64,000 nucleotides of DNA from contig BFEA01000671.1 of the NCBI GenBank assembly GCA_003427395.1, positions 163,968-227,967 of the forward strand, read 5' to 3'. The DNA is from Chara braunii. Taxonomy: Eukaryota; Streptophyta; Charophyceae; Charales; Characeae. The position numbers were made by a program, and so were the translations under genes. Positions 11,287 through 21,540 of the stretch are shown one piece after another (within the stretch, counting starts at the first letter, position 1; each line of letters opens with the position of its first letter). The notes below the pieces were generated by a model. It ran no database searches, was not told the origin of the DNA, and saw nothing but the letters and a program-made list of their open reading frames with translations.

Positions 11287-13002
11287 TCAACTCACCTCTT
11301 GCCTCATTTTGAACTTCTTCAGCCTAGATCCTGAAATCCAATCTTTTTCTTGTGTTTCATCTATCTCTTCAAGTTCATAGGCTCCATGATTCCCTCTGCG
11401 TCTGACTCTGAAGGATCCCAACCATCTCTTGTCCAACTTCCTTGACCATTGCTTTTCGAGTGAGGAGTCGTACAGCAGTACTACATCTCTGATCTCCAAT
11501 GGTTCATCTCTTACGCGCGAAGATCTATCCCACCTTTCTTTGTCCTTTCTACGACTGTCAGTCACTCTCTCCACTGCTTCCTGAATCCTCTCTTCAGTGA
11601 CACTGACCTGTCTGAACCTGATGTCAAGCAACTCTTCCAAAGGCATATCGTTCTCAAGATCCTGCCTTCGCCACGTCTTTAAGAAACTTTCTATTGGAAA
11701 CATAGCATGCCTTCCATACCACAAGGTCGCAGGGGCATAACTTGTGGTTCTCTTAGCCGTAATGTTCTCGACAAAGAACACTGTTCTCAGAAATTTCGGC
11801 CACAGGTTTGACTTTCCAGTTGTCCACTTTGCCAGCAAGTTAGTGATCATGTTGGGTCCCCTTTCAACAGGTGCATTCGCCTGCGGATGTGCTCTGGTCG
11901 TGTACTTGACAATAACTCCTAGGTCGTCCAGCAACTCTTTCACTTCCCCACACGTAAACTCAGACCCCCTTTCCATTGTAAACTCCACAATGAAAGGATA
12001 CCGGAGGTAATATTCTTTGATGCATTCTACCAAGATTACTCCTGTCTTGGTTTGGATGACCTTTCCATCAACAAATCCCGTGAGATTATCTCGGGCATCA
12101 AAGATATAGTTATAGTCTTCAAGTCCTAATGACATTGCTAGGAGATCCAGATGGATCACTGCCCCCACATCCTTGATATATCTCGGATGTAGGGGTTCCT
12201 TGCACCTGATTGGAGACCTGATCTGGCAAGGGACGCACGACTCGCAGTACTTTAGGCTCATTCCATACATACCCTCCCAAAAGTACAGTTCAGTCACCTT
12301 CTTAATTGTAGTGGCGAAACTCCTATGATCTCCTACAGGTCCGTCATGAAGTGCTGCTATCACGTCGATCTGTCGATTCCTACCACAAATGACCCTCCTG
12401 GGAGGTCCTCTTTTATCTCTGATGAAGAGGTGGTCTCCCCTCACTATATAATGATCTCTCATACGAAGAGTTTTATTACTAACTTCCCTCTCTCGCTTAT
12501 CCCCGGAGAGAAGAAGTCTCATTTCTAAATGAAATCCATCATATTCTTCTTCCCGGAAATCCTCTGAGATTTTTCCTTGTTCAAACTCCTCTTCCTTCAA
12601 CTCCTCATCAAATTTGAAATCATCCCCCAACACTATCTCGTCTGCCTTTACTATCTCTTCTTCATTTTTAACCTGAACTTGCAAGAGTGAATTGACAAGA
12701 TAGTGCACTCTCCCTATAGTCACCAGGTGCTGATCTACCTGCTTCTTTCCTGCCTCAATCGTCACTGGATCGTCAGTCAGTCTGTAGGTCTCAGCCAAAG
12801 CCAGCTCCTTCATCCATTCTTCATTCCTTTCTCCCCATTGGTCTTCTTCAACGAAAGTCTTCAACACCAACCTATCAACCGTTACAAAAGTTGTTGGAGC
12901 GTACCACATGGATTTCCCTCTCCTTGTATCCCTATCATTAACACTCAGTCTCCATGAATTCATATGGAGCTGCATATCATCTTCATCTAGGAATCCATCC
13001 AC
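11287..13002 (-). CDS. pol: Gypsy-1 integrase (C-terminal part of pol)
   Basis: 571 codons open throughout. After a variable, acidic N-terminal third comes an HHCC-type zinc region (H-D-GPVGDH ... C-ESCVPC). The catalytic core follows, with HLDLL carrying the first acidic residue and AHPQANAPVERG carrying the glutamate. At the expected second aspartate the sequence is TMERGSEF, so Asp is replaced by Glu (codon 11971-11973). The C-terminus has the GPF/Y-type module: RWLGSFRVRRRG, GAYELEEID and SRLKKF. The protein would insert the element's cDNA into host DNA. The start methionine is only the first in the frame, since the region is normally part of a longer polyprotein that also covers RT and RNase H. 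The D-to-E change suggests loss of activity, though this is not certain. Confidence 0.9.
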   Translation of the reverse strand: MDGFLDEDDMQLHMNSWRLSVNDRDTRRGKSMWYAPTTFVTVDRLVLKTFVEEDQWGERNEEWMKELALAETYRLTDDPVTIEAGKKQVDQHLVTIGRVHYLVNSLLQVQVKNEEEIVKADEIVLGDDFKFDEELKEEEFEQGKISEDFREEEYDGFHLEMRLLLSGDKREREVSNKTLRMRDHYIVRGDHLFIRDKRGPPRRVICGRNRQIDVIAALHDGPVGDHRSFATTIKKVTELYFWEGMYGMSLKYCESCVPCQIRSPIRCKEPLHPRYIKDVGAVIHLDLLAMSLGLEDYNYIFDARDNLTGFVDGKVIQTKTGVILVECIKEYYLRYPFIVEFTMERGSEFTCGEVKELLDDLGVIVKYTTRAHPQANAPVERGPNMITNLLAKWTTGKSNLWPKFLRTVFFVENITAKRTTSYAPATLWYGRHAMFPIESFLKTWRRQDLENDMPLEELLDIRFRQVSVTEERIQEAVERVTDSRRKDKERWDRSSRVRDEPLEIRDVVLLYDSSLEKQWSRKLDKRWLGSFRVRRRGNHGAYELEEIDETQEKDWISGSRLKKFKMRQEVS

Positions 13003-13052
13003 TTGTAGAGTTTCTTCCTTGGCATCTCCCGTTTTCTCTCATTCTATCCTGC

Positions 13053-13487
13053 TTAACTCATCAACCCTGTTCTTGTTCCCTGGGATATGTTCCAATTGAA
13101 AATCGAACATCCAGATGTATGTGAGCCACCTGGCGATAGTAGGGTCCGTGGAGAGAAATTCTTGAGGGAATATACAAGGGCAGTTGGATCTATTCTCAGG
13201 ACAAACCTTCTCCCATAGAGATAGTGCCTAAAGATATGCAGGCAGTGCAGCACTGCCAAGGCCTCCTTTTTGAATTGAGAGTAGTTCCGCTGAGTAGTAT
13301 TGAGGGTTCGACTCTCAAAACGCAAAGGTATTTCTTTCCCTTCCAGATCTGCCTGCATTATGACTCCTCCCAGAGCGGTGGGTCCAGCATCAGTCTCTAT
13401 GATAAATGGTCGCTTATTAACAGCCTCATAATCAGGGACCCCCAACACAAGACCTCCTTCCTCAAACTCCTTCTTCAAATTTTTCAC
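13053..13487 (-). pseudogene. pol: Gypsy-1 RNase H domain, frameshifted
   Basis: The frame contains FIIETDAGPTALGGVIMQ, the first catalytic aspartate strand of Ty3-type RNase H. YSQFKKEALAVLHCL carries the catalytic glutamate, and FRHYLYGRRFVLRIDPTALVY follows. Near 13145 the reading frame shifts: the continuation TDPTIARWLTYIWMFDF...HIPGNKNRVDELS lies in another frame. This domain degrades the RNA template during reverse transcription. It sits between RT and integrase as expected. Confidence 0.85.
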
Positions 13488-13514
13488 TACCTGTTCCTAC
13501 TTCTCTCCCCATTT

Positions 13515-14270
13515 TCATTCCTGATTCTTTCTTACCAGCTTCCTCACATGTTCAGTCTTTGCAGCAAACCTTTCGATGAAGATTCTCCAGAATCCGCACG
13601 TTCCAAGAAAACACCTTACTTCGCTAACATTCCTGAAGGGCGTAGGCCAATCAAGGATCTTATTCGTTTTCCTGGTGTCTGGACGACGACCTTGCTCATT
13701 GCATACAAAACCCAATATAGTAACTTCTTTCATACAGTGTCTGGACTTAGCTCCGCTAGCCGTAAGATTATACTCCTGTAACAATTCAAGCACCTTCCTG
13801 ATATCATTGACATGATCCCGGACAAATTTTCTTATGCCAGGTGCAACCTCTTGCTCATCCTTCATCATTGAGACCTTCACAGCTAGATCATCGATGTACG
13901 ACTCAGTAATCTGAGGACTGATTGGCTGCATGACTCTCACCATACTCCTTTGCATGATGGCTACCGCGTTTGTCCACCCTTGGGGTGCCACGTTCATGTG
14001 AATCAGTCCCCTTGGAGTATGCATTGCTGTTATCGGCCTATCTGTCGGATACACTGGGAACTGGTCGTAACCAGAGTACAGATATATGAGCGAAATAATG
14101 GATATTCCAGCACAGGCCTCAGAGAGTTGATCAGCATTAGGGAGCCCTCCAGCATCCCTAACCGTTACAACGTTCAGCCTTTGCAAATCCTGCACCCACC
14201 TAAGTACTCCATTTGGCTTGATGAAGCAGAACCACGGCGAGGCATAAGGTCCACTAGAAAACCCTGCCAC
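13515..14270 (-). pseudogene. pol: Gypsy-1 reverse transcriptase, catalytic residue lost
   Basis: 251 codons of Ty3/gypsy RT. Recognisable blocks in order are SPWFCFIKPNGVLRWVQDLQRLN, the motif A region ISLIYLYSGYDQFPV, the motif B region LIHMNVAPQGWTNAVAIMQRSM and motif C ESYIDDLAVK. The thumb/connection segment is TILGFVCNEQGRRPD and VRCFLGTCGFWRIFI. Motif A normally reads D-L-x-S-G-Y. Here the catalytic Asp codon is TAT (Tyr, 14082-14084), so polymerase activity should be lost. An internal P-to-APQGWT variant of the usual PFGLT motif is also present. It continues upstream to the linker at 14298-14576 and downstream to RNase H. Confidence 0.9.
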
Positions 14271-14297
14271 GTGAGAGTCAATCTTCTCGTCGAGGTA

Positions 14298-14576
14298 TTA
14301 TACTACCCTTCTCTGATCATCGGGATTTAGGTACCTGACTCCCCTAACATTCCAAGGCTGATGTGGGACTATGTGGATCCGGATCATCTCTATCTTGTCC
14401 ACATTTAGCCTTCCTCTCTGCTCATCGTTGAAGGCATAGGCACAGTGTTTCTCCCTCATTAAGTCAATTACCAACGCTCTTTCCTGCTTGGTTAAGAACT
14501 CAGGTTTTCTAACGATCAGGTTTTTCTCAGTCTCTTTGTTGATACGACATGATTCAACTTCCCATTTCTCTCTCAT
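14298..14576 (-). pseudogene. pol: Gypsy-1 pol linker between protease and RT
   Basis: 92 codons that include EFLTKQERALVIDLMREKHCAYAFNDEQRGRL and IHIVPHQPWNVRG. This matches the usual segment before Ty3/gypsy RT, where an EQRGRL-type motif is followed by H-x-PW. Between this piece and the protease (14577-14980) the frame is broken several times and only an acidic, glycine-containing stretch can be read. Confidence 0.75.
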
Positions 14577-14980
14577 TTGCCTAATTAATTATCGTTCCTG
14601 CTCATAGTACACTCCCTCCTCATGTGTCACTAGGACTGGGACACGGTGACTTTTTTTGTCTACCGTCTTGTACCTCTTTTTTCCCCCTTGCTTGAGCCCA
14701 CCCCTAAAAAATGCTGACCGCATTCTTGAGCATATGGTCCCTGTAATTTTTTCTCTCTACAAGGCGGCCTGTACACTAATTTCATCCTTCCTCCTTCAGG
14801 GAAATCTTACAATTTGTCAACCAAAGCCCGAATGGTCTCCGGTTCCGCCATATCATACGCGGACACCATGTACATAACTTGGTCGATGTTGGTCAGACTC
14901 AAGGTCAAACCTCCACTTTCTTCTTCTTCCTCTTCGTCATCAGGCCCCCACTCTAATTCTCTCCTCCTATTTTCAGATTC

Positions 14981-15430
14981 CTAAAAGGTATATGACCCAG
15001 CATTGAGTCGGTTCTTCGAGCTATGAGGACCTGTATTTTTACAGGGGATGACCTCGAAGTTACCACAAGCAGGGTCACATAGAATTACGTACATAGTCCC
15101 ATCATGCTTGTTCATGATAAGGGACTCTGATCGTGACAAGGACCTTCCTAGTAATATAGGAAGATCCAAAGTTGGTATAATATAAAAGAAGGACCGGACT
15201 CTGACACTTCCTATTTCCACAACTACATTCAAGGCGATCCCTATGTAACCCGACTTTCCACTAACCTCATTAAGGTATCCAGAGTCCCTCCTGTCAATAT
15301 CCAACCCTAGCTTTTCAGTTGTTTCAAGATTCATGATATTCATTTCTGCTCCTGTGTCCACCATCCCAGGGCATCCTTTCCCTCTGATATTAACATCTAT
15401 GGATCCTGTCCCCACAAATTTCCAGTCCAT
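14981..15430 (-). pseudogene. pol: Gypsy-1 aspartic protease
   Basis: 149 codons. The active-site motif is GMVDTGAEMNIMN and the second conserved strand is LPILLGRSLS, the pattern of retropepsin-like proteases that cut the gag-pol polyprotein. It lies between the pol N-terminal linker and RT. A frameshift or stop separates it from 15458-16015, although only 27 bases lie between. Confidence 0.85.
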
Positions 15431-15457
15431 TTTACTCCCGGCTACTGTCCAATTGAC

Positions 15458-16015
15458 CTACTTGGGAATCAGGTCTCCCATCCTCACTGTTGCTACTCTC
15501 TTTCTTGCCAATTTCGTTTTTACTAACTCCCTGAGTTTGGGTGTTGTTGCCAAGGTCTTTTTTAGGTTTAGCAACTCATTATGCCCCTCAAGAAGCTTCT
15601 TTACAAAATTCTTCAGATCAACCCGTTCTTCAATCGATGTCTGGTACTTCCATTTCTTCTTTGATTTCTCCCCTGCTTTTTTCTTTCCTCCCTTAGCATC
15701 AATCTTCCGTTTCTTAGCCTTCATCTCAACTTGTCTGTCTTCTTCCTCCTTACGTAACTCATCCTGTTCCTCTTCTTCCTCTTCCTCTATCTCGATAGAG
15801 GCTCCCCCTTGAGGTGGTATAGGGGCTTGTGTTGTTTCCTTGGGCGCATTTCCTCCTTTAGGTCTCCGTGCAGTATAAGGAACAAAGTTCCTCAGCGCCT
15901 GATAAGCGGCTTTTGACCTAGCAGGTAGAGTGACTCTCAAAGCTCTGGGGTTAGGAGCCCTTGGTCCATCATTCTCTTTCCCCTGACCCATCGTGAATAC
16001 ATGTAGCATTTTCAT
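15458..16015 (-). pseudogene. Gypsy-1 pol N-terminal linker
   Basis: 185 codons: a basic start (RALRVTLPARSKAAYQAL), an acidic run of Glu, a Lys-rich stretch and a helical C-terminus (LKNFVKKLLEGHNELLNLKK). No catalytic domain is visible. It is in frame with 16016-16525 upstream apart from a TAA directly before its first Met, so it probably belonged to one gag-pol reading frame. Confidence 0.6.
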
Positions 16016-16234
16016 TTATAGGTTCCTCACCTCCTCGCAGATATCAGACATCTTTACATTTAATCTGTCCATCTTATCTATCATGTCTTTCATTCTTCCC
16101 AGGGTTTCCCTTACCGACTCTCTGACTTCATTATCTTCTTCTGGCTCAATTTCAACCAGTGACGTCTCTTCTCTTTCCTCACTAATCTTTGCTACTTTCT
16201 TTAATTGGTCACTTAGCTCATCAATTTCTTGTAC
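16016..16234 (-). pseudogene. Gypsy-1 short coiled-coil segment between gag and pol linker
   Basis: The minus strand reads VQEIDELSDQLKKVAKI ... TLGRMKDMIDKMDRLNVKM in the frame that follows the TAG ending 16235-16525 and precedes the TAA at 16016. Its heptad spacing suggests a coiled coil. It is too short and too bounded by stops to stand alone and is part of the broken gag-pol frame. Confidence 0.5.
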
Positions 16235-16525
16235 CTAAACAAAAGGATCCTCTTTCTCCTGCCATATACGAAACATGGCAGGGGCGCTTGGTCCAAGTCC
16301 TGCAACTCTGATGGCTTCTTTTTTTGTGCCTCCGGGGATGTTTGGGTCGATCTTATCTCCTCTCTTATCGAACACATCCCCGTCGATACTTGATGTGATC
16401 AAGCCGTCTTGTTCATCCATCCTCCTAACATGACACTTCTTAGGGTATGTCATTTTATCGTACAGTGCGTACATACGCACTCGCTGTAGTTTATCCATCC
16501 TTTTCCGGTCCCTTGACCATTCCAT
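16235..16525 (-). pseudogene. gag: Gypsy-1 gag C-terminus with degenerate zinc knuckle
   Basis: 96 codons. YALYDKMTYPKKCHV looks like a zinc knuckle that has lost its first cysteines. It is followed by DEQDGLITSSIDGDVFDKRGD and GGTKKEAIRV, a block repeated in the second gag-like gene at 9110-9847. The frame ends in a single TAG, after which the same frame continues into 16016-16234. Confidence 0.65.
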
Positions 16526-17277
16526 TGCCCATCACTTCTTCCAAACCCTCTTCCGTAATTCTGGTTATAGCCTTGACCATAACCCTGGCCATAACCCTGA
16601 CCAAAACCTTGGTTGTAACCTTGTCCAATTTGATTAAAGTTCGACTGATTGTAGTTTCCAGCCTGATTACCTCCTTGACTTCCCCAATTCCCACCTTGTC
16701 CACCATTTCCTCTTCCTCCAAATCCTCTTCCTCCATTGTCATTTCCTCTTCCTCCATTTCTCCCCTTACCATGTCCTTGACCGTGCCCCTATCCCTGAAA
16801 TTGTCCTTGGTTACCTTGTGGCGGCAGAGCATTTTGTGGCATCCCCCCATTCGCTCCTTGCCCTTGGGATGCTCCTGCCCCAGCACCTTGAACCTGGGGC
16901 AAGTTTAGGTTCATCCCAATTTGACCAAAACCCGACAACTGATTCCCGGGGTAATATCCCGGCCACGTCCCCATAGGAGTCACCACTGGCCATGGTCCGA
17001 ATGGAGGAACTGGGGCTGACGTCCCTGCGACATTCGGTACCCCAGTTTGCTGTGAACTTTGTCATTTTCCTCCTCCCTGTTTCCTCGGCGCATGATTTTG
17101 GTTCTGCTTTTGGGCTTTCTTAGCTTGCGTTGCCACTTCAGGTTTTGCTTCTTCTTTATTTTCATCACTCTCCTCTTTATGTCTCCTCTTATTTGTCACT
17201 TGTTCAACTGTCATTACCTTTTCCGACTCCACCTTGTCCTTGAACTCTTTCAGTTGAGTGACCATATTGCTCAACAC
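16526..17277 (-). pseudogene. gag: Gypsy-1 gag low-complexity Gly/Gln/Asn/Tyr region
   Basis: Downstream of the capsid the minus strand encodes a basic stretch (MLSNMVTQLKEFKDKVESEK to QKQNQNHAPRKQGGG, 17062-17277) and a Q/G/P segment (16789-16986). A strikingly repetitive RGG and GQGYGQGY-type tract follows (16530-16790), similar in composition to prion-like RNA-binding domains. Frame changes and stops separate the pieces. The tract would be expected to bind RNA. It appears to have grown by short tandem duplications of a GGNCAGGGTTAT-like unit. Confidence 0.65.
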
Positions 17278-17312
17278 TCCTCCTAAGGCTGAGTCAGCTT
17301 CTTGGACGATAC

Positions 17313-17960
17313 CTATTCCTTCCTCCTTTTCCTTTTCATCTTCACTTGATGGTGGAATACCTCGTCGAGATCCCCAGATGCCAATTTTTTCTTTATTGTC
17401 TCCCAGGAAGTCTTCTTCCCCGGTGCCCCTCCCCGGGTCAACTCCATAGTCTTATATCCTGAAAACTTTCCCAGAAAGATGACACACTGCATCTCCTCTG
17501 AAAGTCCTGACACTCGTTTTGCCATTTTTTCGAATGTCATTGCAAACGTCTCTATCGTGGTGAAATCATTTCGGTTGACATTATAAAGCTGGTCGATTGT
17601 CAACAACCCATCTCCCAACTTATACTTTCTTTGCATTTCTATTTTGAAATTGTTCCAGTTCCCTTGGGCATCGGCCACAATCTGTTCAACGTCGGGGCGA
17701 TATTCCCACCACACATATTCAAACAATTGGGCGAATTTTTCCGTCGGCGTCAGTCGATTAAAGACTTGCTCCAGCAGCTCAAGCCAGTGCGATACTCTTT
17801 CTCCCTGGAATGGAAAAACTTCTATCCGAGGTAGTAGGGACCTTCTGACATTTCTATTGTCCAGTAGTCGTGCGATCTCGGCTGCTGTTATGGATTCTAA
17901 CCCATTTGCATCTCCCATTTTTCCCGCTCGTTCTTTAGCAAATCTCTGTTGCACAGACAA
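17313..17960 (-). pseudogene. gag: Gypsy-1 gag capsid domain
   Basis: 215 codons. PRIEVFPFQGERVSHWLELLEQVF begins the retrotransposon gag capsid fold. GNWNNFKIEMQRKYKLGDGLLTIDQLYNV and TTIETFAMTFEKMAKRVSGLSEEMQCVIFLGKF are the two other conserved blocks of the family. Gag forms the virus-like particle in the cytoplasm. The frame ends in TAG at 17313, but a +1 shift just before (about 17350-17390) restores a continuation into the basic segment at 17062-17277, so this is probably a frameshift and not a true end. Confidence 0.85.
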
Positions 17961-18214
17961 AAACGATGGGTTTTCGGATTAAATTTTCGGTCGTTTCACC
18001 TTTTTTCTTTTTTAAACTTTTTTCTTTTTATTCCATATACTATTTAAGACTCTCCGCATCTACATTTCTAGTTTATGATTCCTACCTTTCCTCGCCAATC
18101 GACACTCAATAGTTTCCCTAACCAGTATCCCTACCTTACTTTTAAATACCCAAGTCCAACCTCCTCTGTCATCTTAAGATCAAAATTTGGTCCTGGTCAC
18201 CTTCCCAAATCCTT

Positions 18215-18980
18215 TTACCATCTCATTCGTCCGATCTCTTCAACGAACACCCAGTCGCCTGTCCAGGAATCATACACCATCCCAAACATTATCGGGATAC
18301 CATCAGCACATGCCCTGATTTTTAGCTCTGCCTTAAGTTTTTTCCAATATGTCTGTCTTGGTTCCATGAAATGAACTTGTACGTAAGCGTTAATCGTTGA
18401 TAGGATTTCCTCGAAATCCCTACTAGCCAACTCCGGCCCCATCTCTAGATATAGGCAGTAGAGGGTCTCTGGTGTGAAAATTTTGTACCCTCCCTGGGGC
18501 GCCACTCGAGCTGCTAAGGCCGCTTGCTCTACATTCACGTGTCCATTGAAAACTTCATCAATGATGAAGTCTGGAAGAGTGGCTATTATATAATCGGTGG
18601 GGTAAACGAAATCCGATGCCCACTTTGCTTATATTATTGATATCACCGGCATGAACTCCCCCCAGCTTGCTTCTCGGATTTTCTCCTCAAGGATTCTCCC
18701 AGTGATTAGGATATATCGTGATAAGGGTTGACTGTGCCCTATCGCCAGATCTACTTCATGCATCCTCCACAGATGCGATGAAAGATACAATGTCGCTCAT
18801 ACTATTATACTTTCCCGATCGAGGGTGTGTCCCATTTCAACCCATACAAATGCTTCCCGCCCCGATTGAGGTACCCCACCATGCGGTGATCTCCTCCACT
18901 CTTTCGCTCAGGCCTCTAGGCAGGGACATTCTTAACCCTTGCGGCGTACGAACGGGGAGTTCGACCCTGAATTCCTAAAT
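18215..18980 (-). pseudogene. Unknown Gypsy-1 ORF, duplicate unit B
   Basis: The best frame (18215-18538) ends TLYCLYLEMGPELASRDF ... WTGDWVFVEEIGRMRW. Upstream, in broken frames, the minus strand reads RTPQGLRMSLPRGLSERV, then TAWWGTSIGAGS and FIIDEVFNGHVNVEQAAL. All of these blocks reappear in the same order in unit A (19299-20080). No known domain is recognised. It precedes gag, where some large plant gypsy elements carry an extra ORF. Stops at several points make it a pseudogene. Confidence 0.6.
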
Positions 18981-19298
18981 GGCATACAACATTTTTGGGG
19001 TGATCGTTGGTGGCCTGAGTGATAAAAAAAGGAGAGACAAAAGACACACAATATTTATATGTAAGTAGTATTTGGTATTGACATATCCACCCTCTATATT
19101 TTTCTCTTTCTTTTGCCGATCTGAGATATAAATATTTCTACCATAATCTTCTTATTTCTTCATATCACACTCTCACCTCTTCTTAGTACTTGTCCCTTCT
19201 TCTTCTTCATCCACCTACTGATTCCTTTCAGTCTCGTATTTTTCTCCCTTTTCTCACTTCATGCCCTTCTATTTTCTGGTCATCCTCTTCTGTCATTC

Positions 19299-20080
19299 CT
19301 AGAATACAAATCCTCTCTCTTCTTCTTCCATTTCTTCTGCCATAACCCAATCCCCAGACCAGAAATTATAGACGAAACCAAACATAGCGGGAACACCATT
19401 TACGCAAACTCCTGAGCGCACTTCCTCTTTCAGCTTTTCCCAATACCCAAACCTTTCCTCCATATGGTAGGTTCGAGGATATGCGTCGACGATGGATAAA
19501 ATATTGCAGAAATCACTCTCGGCTAATTCCTGCCCCATCTCCAGGTACAAGCAGTGAATCATATGAGGAGTGGAGAAGTCATATCCTCTATTAGGTACCC
19601 TTAGCGCGGCGCGACCAATTTCACCCTTGCCTGACCATTAAACATCTCATTGATAACGAAATCAAGGAATGTGGTTCTAATGTAACGAATTGGAAGAATA
19701 AAGTCCTTGGCCGGAAGCACTCTGACATCCTTCCTAAACTCTCCCGCTTCCTGCCATCGACTCTCTCGAATTCAGACGTTGAGTGCGGCTTCCGTTATCC
19801 CAGTGAGTTGTAGCAGATACCCTTCTTCCCCTTGATTAAGATGACCCTGCCATAGGCGAGTAGATAGGTAAATGATGACTCTCACCCTACTGCATTCTTC
19901 TATCGTATCCCAACTTTTCTCTACCCACATAAATGCTTCGGTCTCTAGCGTGTGGCCCCACCATGTGTCGCAAAGTTCAGCTCTGCCTTTCCCTTTCGGC
20001 AGTGTCATTTTCAAACCATCATTGTTCCTAATAGGTGCCTCAACCCCAGACACCTGCCCTGCATAAGGCATCTTGATCAA
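19299..20080 (-). pseudogene. Unknown Gypsy-1 ORF, duplicate unit A
   Basis: Two frames remain open. 19772-20080 contains RNNDGLKMTLPKGKGRAEL, DTWWGHTLETEAFMW and GITEAALNV. 19299-19562 contains IHCLYLEMGQELAESDF, FGYWEKLKEEVRSGVCVNGVPAMFGF and WSGDWVMAEEM. Between them IRESRWQEAGEFRKDV and FVINEMFNGQAR can be read. Each block has a counterpart in unit B about 1.1 kb downstream, showing a tandem duplication. The function is unknown. Conserved Trp and Gly positions suggest a folded domain and not random sequence. Confidence 0.6.
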
Positions 20081-20389
20081 GTCCCGAAGACCTCGTTTTG
20101 TGACCTGTCACAAGGGCAAGCCAAATGACAACTTATTTAATGTACTGCTTTAGTTACTGATTTTTTGGTACTCTTACTACGGAATAGCCTGACCTAGAAA
20201 TACGTATTTTTTTCTGTATTTTTCCTGGCATACCCCTTTATTCTTTAGCTTCTCCTGGTCTGACCTCAGTAAGGATCATGAGGATCCAAATTATTTTTTC
20301 TCAACCCAACTCAGATGGATTTCCTCACGTCTTTTTTCCAGTCAGTAATGAGAGAGAGTCTGGACCTCATCCCCCCTTACTTCTTGCTT

Positions 20390-20887
20390 CTAGATAATCC
20401 CTTTATATATTAGGTATAAGATTAATCCACACATCTCTATTTGGCACAGGAAGAACAACACTAATGTGACACATAACCGGTGGTTTGTCGGTGTGCTTTG
20501 AGATGCCACGAGAGGATCAGGTATGTATGGTGGTGGAGGTGGAAGGGCAGGCTGAGGTGGTTGGGGAACTATAGCCAGTTGCTGAGGGCGGCGTGCCATG
20601 GAAGACGATGGCGCAGGATACGAATGAGATGAAAGTAACTCAAATCGCGGTGGTGGAGCGCCATAATGCTGATCATACTTATAAGAATAATATGCCATAT
20701 TTTCGGGGGACGGGGTGCGTTCGCGAAAATCTTCCACACGCTGGCGCAAACGCACCCCCTCCCATTTTTCCTCTTCCTCCTCCTCTTCTTCTCGCTGTTC
20801 TCTTTCCTTCGTCAAATCGATTGGCCTTTCCGCCGCCTTTCCTTGTCGTCCACCTCTTCCTCTTCCATCTCCAGTTCCGTGAGGCAT
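20390..20887 (-). CDS. Hypothetical Gypsy-1 leader ORF, Arg/Glu- and Pro-rich
   Basis: 165 codons: a Gly/Arg-rich start (GDGRGRGGRQGKAAERP), a run of eight Glu, a Tyr/Pro/Gln-rich middle and a hydrophobic end (CVTLVLFFLCQIEMCGLILYLIYKGII region) that could span a membrane or be read-through. It is the first substantial frame after the primer site. No family is recognised. Low-complexity composition makes it doubtful as a real protein, but the position fits an N-terminal gag or accessory ORF. Confidence 0.4.
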   Translation of the reverse strand: MPHGTGDGRGRGGRQGKAAERPIDLTKEREQREEEEEEEEKWEGVRLRQRVEDFRERTPSPENMAYYSYKYDQHYGAPPPRFELLSSHSYPAPSSSMARRPQQLAIVPQPPQPALPPPPPYIPDPLVASQSTPTNHRLCVTLVLFFLCQIEMCGLILYLIYKGII

Positions 20888-21333
20888 GGTGGAAAGCTTT
20901 ATCTCAAGGAGTACCCTAAGTACCTAATTGAGGTAATATCTAATACTCAAGATACGTATAGTTACTAAGGAATTCCTACCCGATGTATGAATGATAGGAA
21001 GAAGTGTCACAATCAAAAGGGATTATCACAGAGAAGAAACTTTCAAATGGTCTTGTAGCTTCCTATTAGGTCTTCCGCTCTGAATGATTTTATACGCTCT
21101 CCTTCTAGCAGCCAAAAGGAACAAGTTTCTTCCCAGGGGACGTACAAACTAAACTTGTCAAGATGTTGTTCAGGGTATTTCAACTCGCACTTGTCGTATT
21201 CCCAAAGCACCTCTTCCGACACTAGGCTCGTACCAACAAAATATTCTATAGTCTTACTCCCTTTACCTGGTGAAGACTCATATACTATCCTACCTTCTTA
21301 CTTGTCGTTTTGCTAGGGCTTCAATTAACCAGA
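20888..21333 (-). other. Gypsy-1 5' leader
   Basis: About 450 bases between the leader ORF and the duplicated primer-site region. No ORF, RNA motif or repeat was recognised. Confidence 0.5.
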
Positions 21334-21540
21334 CCCAGGTCCGTTCACATAGGACCCCGGCAGGCAACCGAAGGTCCCCGGCAACACATCAATTTGTTGC
21401 CGGTGGACAAATTGCATCTCTAGTGATAGTCACGTTATCGATTAAACCGAAGGTTGTTGTTTTGCCGTGATCATCGTTTCACCATACCCGAGTCCGTTCA
21501 CTAAGGACCTCGGCTGGAAAGCGAGATCCCCGGCAACGGC
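21334..21540. repeat. Imperfect direct repeat spanning the primer-binding region
   Basis: Copies at 21334-21387 and 21487-21540 share CCGTTCAC(A/T)(T/A)AGGACC(C/T)CGGC and (G/A)(G/A)TCCCCGGCAAC. The second copy contains the primer site. The first holds a decayed version of it and forms, with the following bases, the hairpin CCGGCAACA...TGTTGCCGG (21378-21403). Confidence 0.7.

Noticed and set aside
13224-13781. 185-codon plus-strand ORF
   Set aside because: It is antisense to the RT and RNase H domains of Gypsy-1, whose motifs are clear on the minus strand.
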